From: Bacillus sp. (in: firmicutes)
GTDB taxonomy: Bacteria; Bacillota; Bacilli; Bacillales; JACDOC01
Assembly: GCA_017656295.1 (NCBI GenBank)
Contig: JACDOC010000002.1
Location: 62,001 to 126,000, forward strand
Direction of reading: 5' to 3'
Length of the DNA stretch: 64,000 nt
Below the pieces are notes generated by a model. It did not search any database and had not been told where the DNA came from. It saw only the letters and a list, made by a program, of their open reading frames with translations. Made by a program: the position numbers and the translations under genes. Of this stretch, positions 58,619 to 64,000 are shown in pieces (position 1 is the stretch's first letter; each line of letters begins with the position of its first letter).

Positions 58619-61309
58619 ATGAAGTATCATCAAATGCCAATAAAAGAGATAGAACAAGCGCTACGAACGAATAGTAAAACGGGTCTTCACGAAGAAGAAG
58701 TTCAAAAACGAAGAAAGCAGTTTGGATGGAACGAACTCGAAGAAGGGGAGAAGCCCTCTTTATTACTATTATTTTTTAGTCAATTTAAAGATTTTATGGT
58801 TCTTGTTTTATTAGCAGCTACTCTCATATCAGGCTTGTTAGGAGAATACATTGATGCTATTGCCATCATTGCTATCGTATTCATCAATGGCTTGTTAGGT
58901 TTTTTTCAAGAAAGAAAGGCGGAAAAGTCATTAGAAGCTCTAAAAGAATTGTCATCTCCCCAAGCGACCGTTCTTCGAGAAGGGAAGTGGATCACCATTC
59001 CAACGAAACAAATTGTCGTTGGGGATATTTTAAAATTTGAAATTGGTGACCGAATTGGAGCGGATGTTCGGATCATAAAGGCGAACAATTTAGAAATTGA
59101 AGAATCCGCTTTAACCGGAGAATCGGTTCCTGTCAGTAAACATGCGGATCCCATATATGAAGAAAGTGTTAGCTTAGGCGATGTCGCGAATATGGCCTTT
59201 ATGGGAACGATGGTCACAAGAGGAAACGGGATAGGTATCGTAAGTGCGATCGGGATGAAAACAGCCATGGGCAATATTGCTCACCTTTTACAACATGCTG
59301 AAAGCATGACGACCCCTTTACAACGGCGTCTTGAACAATTAGGGAGAATTTTAATTACTGCAGCTCTTTTACTAACCCTGTTAGTCGTAGCTGTTGGGGT
59401 GTTACAAGGGCATGATGTGTATACGATGTTTTTAGCAGGGGTATCGCTAGCAGTAGCCGCTATCCCAGAAGGATTACCAGCGATTGTGACGGTCGTTTTA
59501 TCCCTTGGTGTTCAGCGCATGATAAAAAAGAACGCCATTGTTAGGAAACTACCAGCGGTAGAAACGTTAGGGTGTGCTTCTGTTATTTGTTCCGATAAAA
59601 CCGGTACGATGACCCAAAATAAAATGACCGTCACTCACTTATGGAGTGGGGGAAACTTATGGACCGTCACTGGAAATGGGTATGAACCAAGCGGTCAATT
59701 TTATCGAGCCAATCAATTAGTTCATCCCCATAACGACCGAAGTATGCACCTTTTAATGCAGTACGGATTGTTATGTTCAAACGCACAATTACAAGTGAAT
59801 GAAGATCGATACTTCATTAACGGCGATCCAACGGAAGGGGCAATGGTTGTTGCCGCTTATAAGGCAGGACTGAATCGTGAACAATTGGCAACAGAATTTC
59901 TATTGGAACATGAACTTCCGTTTGATTCCAAGCGAAAAATGATGAGTGTCATTGTAAAAGATCGACAAGGTACGCGGTTTGTGGTCACGAAAGGGGCACC
60001 AGATGTACTGCTTTCCAATTGTAATGCCATCCTTTGGAACGGACAAACGGTCCCTCTATCAAAAGAAAAAGAGCGCATATGTATAGCCACAATTGAACAA
60101 TTGGCTTCTCAAGCACTACGGACCATTGCGGTCGCTTATAAAAAGTTACCTAATTCTACTATACCAATGGTACCTGAAGCCATTGAACGAGATTTAACGC
60201 TTGTCGGGTTTCAAGGGATGATCGATCCACCGCGTCCAGAAGTAAAACAGGCTGTGGCCCAATGTCGTCAAGCTGGCATAAAAACCGTCATGATTACTGG
60301 GGATCATGTGATCACCGCAAAGGCAATTGCGAAACAATTAAGCATTTTACGGCCAAATGATCGCGTCATTACAGGACAACAATTAAATGACATGACGATC
60401 GAAGAGTTAGAACAAGTAGTCGAACAGACATCTGTTTTTGCGCGCGTGTCCCCTGAACATAAGTTAAAAATTGTTAAAGCCTTTCAAAACCGTGGGCATA
60501 TTGTAGCGATGACTGGCGATGGAGTAAACGATGCCCCAGCGATTAAAGTAGCGGACATTGGGGTTGCCATGGGGATTACTGGAACAGATGTGACAAAAGA
60601 AGCTTCATCCCTTGTTCTTTTAGATGACCATTTTGCTACGATTAAAGAAGCGATTCAAGAGGGACGCAATATATATGAAAATATTCGTAAGTTTATTCGC
60701 TATTTACTCGCCTCCAATGTGGGAGAAATATTAGTCATGTTATTTGCGATGTTGCTCGCCTTACCACTTCCCCTCGTTCCGATACAAATTTTGTGGGTGA
60801 ATTTAGTGACAGATGGGTTACCAGCCATGGCTTTAGGATTAGATCGACCTGAAGATGATGTGATGAACCGAAAACCTAGACATCCGAATGAAGGCGTCTT
60901 TGCACGCGGACTAGGTTGGAAGGTCATATCGCGAGGATTTTTAATCGGATTTGCGACGTTATTAGCCTTTTTAATAACGTATGATCAACATCCGAACGAT
61001 TTAGCATACGCGCAAACATGCGCTTTTGCGACCCTTGTGTTAGCGCAATTAATTCACGTCTTTGACTGTCGCAGTGAAACCTCTATTTTTTCGAGAAATC
61101 CATTTGGCAATATGTATTTAGTGTGGGCCGTGTTATCTTCGATTGTGTTAATGATCGTTGTCATTTATTTCCCACCGTTACAACCAATTTTTCATACAGT
61201 CGCAATTGATCCAAGAGATTGGTTATTAATTATTGCTTTAAGCGCCATCCCGACCTTTTTACTAGCAGGGACATTTTTTGCAAGAAAAAGACGAAAAAGT
61301 ATGCTATAA
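58619..61309 (+). CDS. yloB: Calcium-transporting P-type ATPase (YloB)
   Basis: This is an 896-residue type IIA (SERCA-like) cation pump. It has an N-terminal cation ATPase domain, then TGES (167-170) and PEGL (283-286) in the membrane region that binds Ca2+. The phosphorylated Asp326 lies in CSDKTGT, GDPTEGA and KGAPDVLL mark the nucleotide domain, and MTGDGVNDAPAIK is the hinge. Ten membrane helices are predicted, with NLVTDGLPAMALGLD in M6. B. subtilis YloB is a Ca2+ pump tied to spore germination and heat resistance. The ATG 58619 has GAGGGAGAG upstream. Confidence 0.93.
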   Translation: MKYHQMPIKEIEQALRTNSKTGLHEEEVQKRRKQFGWNELEEGEKPSLLLLFFSQFKDFMVLVLLAATLISGLLGEYIDAIAIIAIVFINGLLGFFQERKAEKSLEALKELSSPQATVLREGKWITIPTKQIVVGDILKFEIGDRIGADVRIIKANNLEIEESALTGESVPVSKHADPIYEESVSLGDVANMAFMGTMVTRGNGIGIVSAIGMKTAMGNIAHLLQHAESMTTPLQRRLEQLGRILITAALLLTLLVVAVGVLQGHDVYTMFLAGVSLAVAAIPEGLPAIVTVVLSLGVQRMIKKNAIVRKLPAVETLGCASVICSDKTGTMTQNKMTVTHLWSGGNLWTVTGNGYEPSGQFYRANQLVHPHNDRSMHLLMQYGLLCSNAQLQVNEDRYFINGDPTEGAMVVAAYKAGLNREQLATEFLLEHELPFDSKRKMMSVIVKDRQGTRFVVTKGAPDVLLSNCNAILWNGQTVPLSKEKERICIATIEQLASQALRTIAVAYKKLPNSTIPMVPEAIERDLTLVGFQGMIDPPRPEVKQAVAQCRQAGIKTVMITGDHVITAKAIAKQLSILRPNDRVITGQQLNDMTIEELEQVVEQTSVFARVSPEHKLKIVKAFQNRGHIVAMTGDGVNDAPAIKVADIGVAMGITGTDVTKEASSLVLLDDHFATIKEAIQEGRNIYENIRKFIRYLLASNVGEILVMLFAMLLALPLPLVPIQILWVNLVTDGLPAMALGLDRPEDDVMNRKPRHPNEGVFARGLGWKVISRGFLIGFATLLAFLITYDQHPNDLAYAQTCAFATLVLAQLIHVFDCRSETSIFSRNPFGNMYLVWAVLSSIVLMIVVIYFPPLQPIFHTVAIDPRDWLLIIALSAIPTFLLAGTFFARKRRKSML

Positions 61310-61313
61310 TCAG

Positions 61314-61346
61314 AAAGGTAGTAGAGTCTTCTCTATTACCTTTTTT
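61314..61346 (+). terminator. Intrinsic terminator after yloB
   Basis: AAAGGTAGTAGAG (61314-61326) pairs with CTCTATTACCTTT (61331-61343), with one G-T pair and a 4-nt loop, followed by more T. Confidence 0.88.
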
Positions 61347-61455
61347 ATTGTTTTTAAACAAAATAACATTTACTGTTATAAATACGACATTTACTTCAAA
61401 TGAACATGTATAAAATACGTATAAATCGTTTACTACTAGATTGGAAGTGATTGTC

Positions 61456-62331
61456 ATGGTTCTTAGTATGACGGGCTACGGAAGAGCGCAAGTGTCCTCA
61501 AATCAATTAGATGTTACAGTTGAAATGAAATCGGTCAATCATCGATTTAGTGAAATACAAATTCGCATGCCACGGCAACTTTTAAAATTGGAAGAAAAAA
61601 TGAAGAAAATCTTGTCGCGTTTTATTCACCGAGGACGTGTTGAGGTCTTCGTAACCATAGAAGGAGAAGGACTGATTCATCGTTCGTTACATATTGACTG
61701 GGAGCTATTAGATGATTATTATCAATTAGTAAACAGAATCACAGAAAGATACAATCTCCCTAAGGATGTTACGCTTCAAGATCTCCTCATGCGGGATGAA
61801 TTAATTTCGATTGAAGAAAGAGAAGAAGCAAATGAAGAAGTGGAACAGTTAGTTTTAGCCGCAGCGGAAGAAGCGGGGAAGCAATTGTTGGACATGCGCC
61901 AAAAAGAAGGCGAAGAATTACATAAAGATTTAGAGCTCCATCTACAAAAGCTTTGTACAACAGTCGAATCGTTAAAAGAATTAGCCCCTTCGGTTGTCAA
62001 AGCATATAAAGAACGGCTTGAAAAGAAAATGAAGGAATTTGCTTCCGGGGTGTTTGACGAAGCTCGATTGTTAACCGAGGTGGCAGTTTTCTCAGACAAA
62101 GCCGATATTAATGAAGAAATTACTCGTTTACTTAGCCACATTCAACAATTTCAACACACCCTGCAATTACAAGAGCCGGTTGGTCGAAAGCTGGACTTTT
62201 TAATTCAAGAAATGAACCGGGAAGTCAATACCATCGGTTCGAAAGCAAATGATTCTCACATTGCATCGAAAGTTGTTGAAATGAAAACATTTTTAGAAAA
62301 AATGAGGGAACAAGTTCAAAACATCGAGTGA
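61456..62331 (+). CDS. yloC: YicC/YloC family endoribonuclease
   Basis: This is a 291-residue YicC-type protein; family members are endoribonucleases that act on RNA in E. coli and B. subtilis. Marks are the N-terminal MVLSMTGYGRAQV, MKSVNHRFSEIQIRMPR, and the C-terminal EPVGRKLDFLIQEMNREVNTIGSKAND. ATG 61456 follows GGAAGTGA; an upstream in-frame TTG would start before that site. It heads the yloC-remA-gmk-rpoZ-coaBC group found in Bacillus. Confidence 0.93.
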   Translation: MVLSMTGYGRAQVSSNQLDVTVEMKSVNHRFSEIQIRMPRQLLKLEEKMKKILSRFIHRGRVEVFVTIEGEGLIHRSLHIDWELLDDYYQLVNRITERYNLPKDVTLQDLLMRDELISIEEREEANEEVEQLVLAAAEEAGKQLLDMRQKEGEELHKDLELHLQKLCTTVESLKELAPSVVKAYKERLEKKMKEFASGVFDEARLLTEVAVFSDKADINEEITRLLSHIQQFQHTLQLQEPVGRKLDFLIQEMNREVNTIGSKANDSHIASKVVEMKTFLEKMREQVQNIE

Positions 62332-62382
62332 TGGTACCATCATAGACCATTTTAGTAGAACAGGGAGAATTGGGGGAGCAGC

Positions 62383-63268
<886 letters not shown>

Positions 63269-63269
<1 letters not shown>

Positions 63270-63478
63270 TGTTATATCCATCCATTGATTCTTTAATGAA
63301 CAAAATAGATTCTAAATACTCTTTAGTTACAATTGCGGCTAAACGTGCCCGTCAATTACAAGGCAAAGAAGAAGGCATTTTAGAAAAGTACGTATCACAA
63401 AAATTTGTTGGTAAAGCGTTAGAAGAAATTGATGCTGAACGTCTTCGAATGGTTCCTGTGAAGGAATCGAAGGAATAA
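63269..63478 (+). CDS. rpoZ: RNA polymerase omega subunit
   Basis: This is a 69-residue omega subunit, which helps assemble RNA polymerase. [31 protein letters not shown] is the conserved core. GGAGGGTGAG lies within the end of gmk. The terminator stem starts at its stop codon. Confidence 0.95.
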
Positions 63479-63505
63479 CAACCTATTTTTATAGGTTGTT
63501 ATTTT
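63477..63505 (+). terminator. Intrinsic terminator after rpoZ
   Basis: AACAACCTAT (63477-63486) pairs perfectly with ATAGGTTGTT (63491-63500) with a 4-nt loop, followed by ATTTTG. Confidence 0.82.
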
Positions 63506-63583
63506 GTTTTATTTTAAGCCTCTCCTTCTAATGCTTGTTAAACTAAAGAAAGAAGAACCGATTTTGTATGAGGAGATGGGAGA

Positions 63584-64000
63584 ATGACGTTACAAGGTAA
63601 ACGAATATTATTATGTGTTACAGGTGGAATTGCGGTATACAAAGCATGTGCGCTAACAAGTAAACTTACCCAGCAAGGCGCTGACGTAAAAGTGATGATG
63701 AGTCAGTCAGCGAAACAATTTGTGACACCGCTTACCTTTCAAGCATTGTCACGGAATGAAGTGTACGATGATACGTTTGATGAAAAAAATCCGAAAGTTA
63801 TTGCTCATATCGATTTAGCCGATTGGGCGGACTTAGTGTTAGTAGCTCCAGCAACAGCTAATATGATTGGAAAACTCGCCAACGGAATTGCTGACGACAT
63901 GATTTCCACGACTTTGCTCGCTACGACGGCACCAGTTTGGATTGCGCCAGCGATGAATGTCCATATGTATGACCATCCGGCCGTGAAAAAAAATATTGCG
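63584..64000 (+). CDS. coaBC: Phosphopantothenoylcysteine decarboxylase/phosphopantothenate--cysteine ligase, N-terminal part (3' end outside window)
   Basis: The first 139 codons of CoaBC are present and run off the window. This is the FMN-dependent decarboxylase (CoaC) domain, the later of the two coenzyme A steps. ILLCVTGGIAVYKA is the nucleotide-binding start, VAPATANMIGKLANGIADDM is typical, and APAMNVHMY holds the PAMN motif that positions the substrate. ATG 63584 has AGGAGATGGGAG upstream. It follows rpoZ as yloI does in B. subtilis. The panE-like gene at 8543 acts earlier in the same pathway. Confidence 0.95.
   Translation, partial: MTLQGKRILLCVTGGIAVYKACALTSKLTQQGADVKVMMSQSAKQFVTPLTFQALSRNEVYDDTFDEKNPKVIAHIDLADWADLVLVAPATANMIGKLANGIADDMISTTLLATTAPVWIAPAMNVHMYDHPAVKKNIA

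Overview
The window is a stretch of core chromosome from a low-GC, endospore-forming member of the Bacillaceae. The gene order follows the Bacillus subtilis ylbL-to-coaBC segment almost gene for gene. Sporulation genes (spoVD, spoVE, spoIIGA, sigE, sigG, a GerR-like regulator, ylmC) lie among division and wall genes. MurE carries the DNPR motif typical of meso-diaminopimelate addition. The sequence does not settle the genus.

Layout. Bases 1-5040 hold a ylbL tail, tmcAL, ylbN, rpmF, a crotonase-family gene, gerR-like and ylbP. Bases 5239-8385 hold a three-gene acyl-CoA carboxylase set (biotin carboxylase, biotin carrier, carboxyltransferase) that is not at this place in B. subtilis. Bases 8543-11542 hold panE-like, a DUF3397 membrane protein and bshC. 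Bases 11798-31440 are the division and cell wall (dcw) cluster: mraZ, rsmH, ftsL, pbpB, spoVD, murE, a small MurF-N-domain-like gene, mraY, murD, spoVE, murG, murB, divIB, ylxW, ylxX, sbp, ftsA, ftsZ. Bases 31904-38702 run spoIIGA, sigE, sigG, ylmC to ylmH (including sepF) and divIVA. Bases 38744-43913 hold a T-box leader, ileS, ylyA, lspA and ylyB. Bases 43910-55821 are the complete pyr operon, with three PyrR-type attenuators before pyrR, pyrP and pyrB. Bases 56010-64000 hold a LysM-CAP protein, rqcH on the minus strand, a Ca2+-type P-ATPase, yloC, remA, gmk, rpoZ and the start of coaBC.

The genes cover lipid II synthesis (murE, mraY, murD, murG, murB), the septal machine that uses it (FtsZ/FtsA/SepF, DivIB/FtsL/PBP2B, DivIVA) and the sporulation switch (SpoIIGA/SigE/SigG, SpoVD/SpoVE). 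They also cover de novo UMP synthesis from carbamoyl phosphate to UMP.

Non-coding content includes three copies of a structured interspersed repeat of about 170-180 bp, a 20-21 bp tandem repeat between pbpB and spoVD, a MraZ-box-like array, a spoIIG-type promoter with a 22-bp spacer, and many intrinsic terminators. I see no phage, CRISPR array, insertion sequence, tRNA or rRNA. I do not find a clearly new multi-gene system. The items most worth a second look are the truncated MurF-like gene between murE and mraY, the crotonase lacking both usual catalytic glutamates, the half-lost zinc finger in YlyA, and the repeat families.
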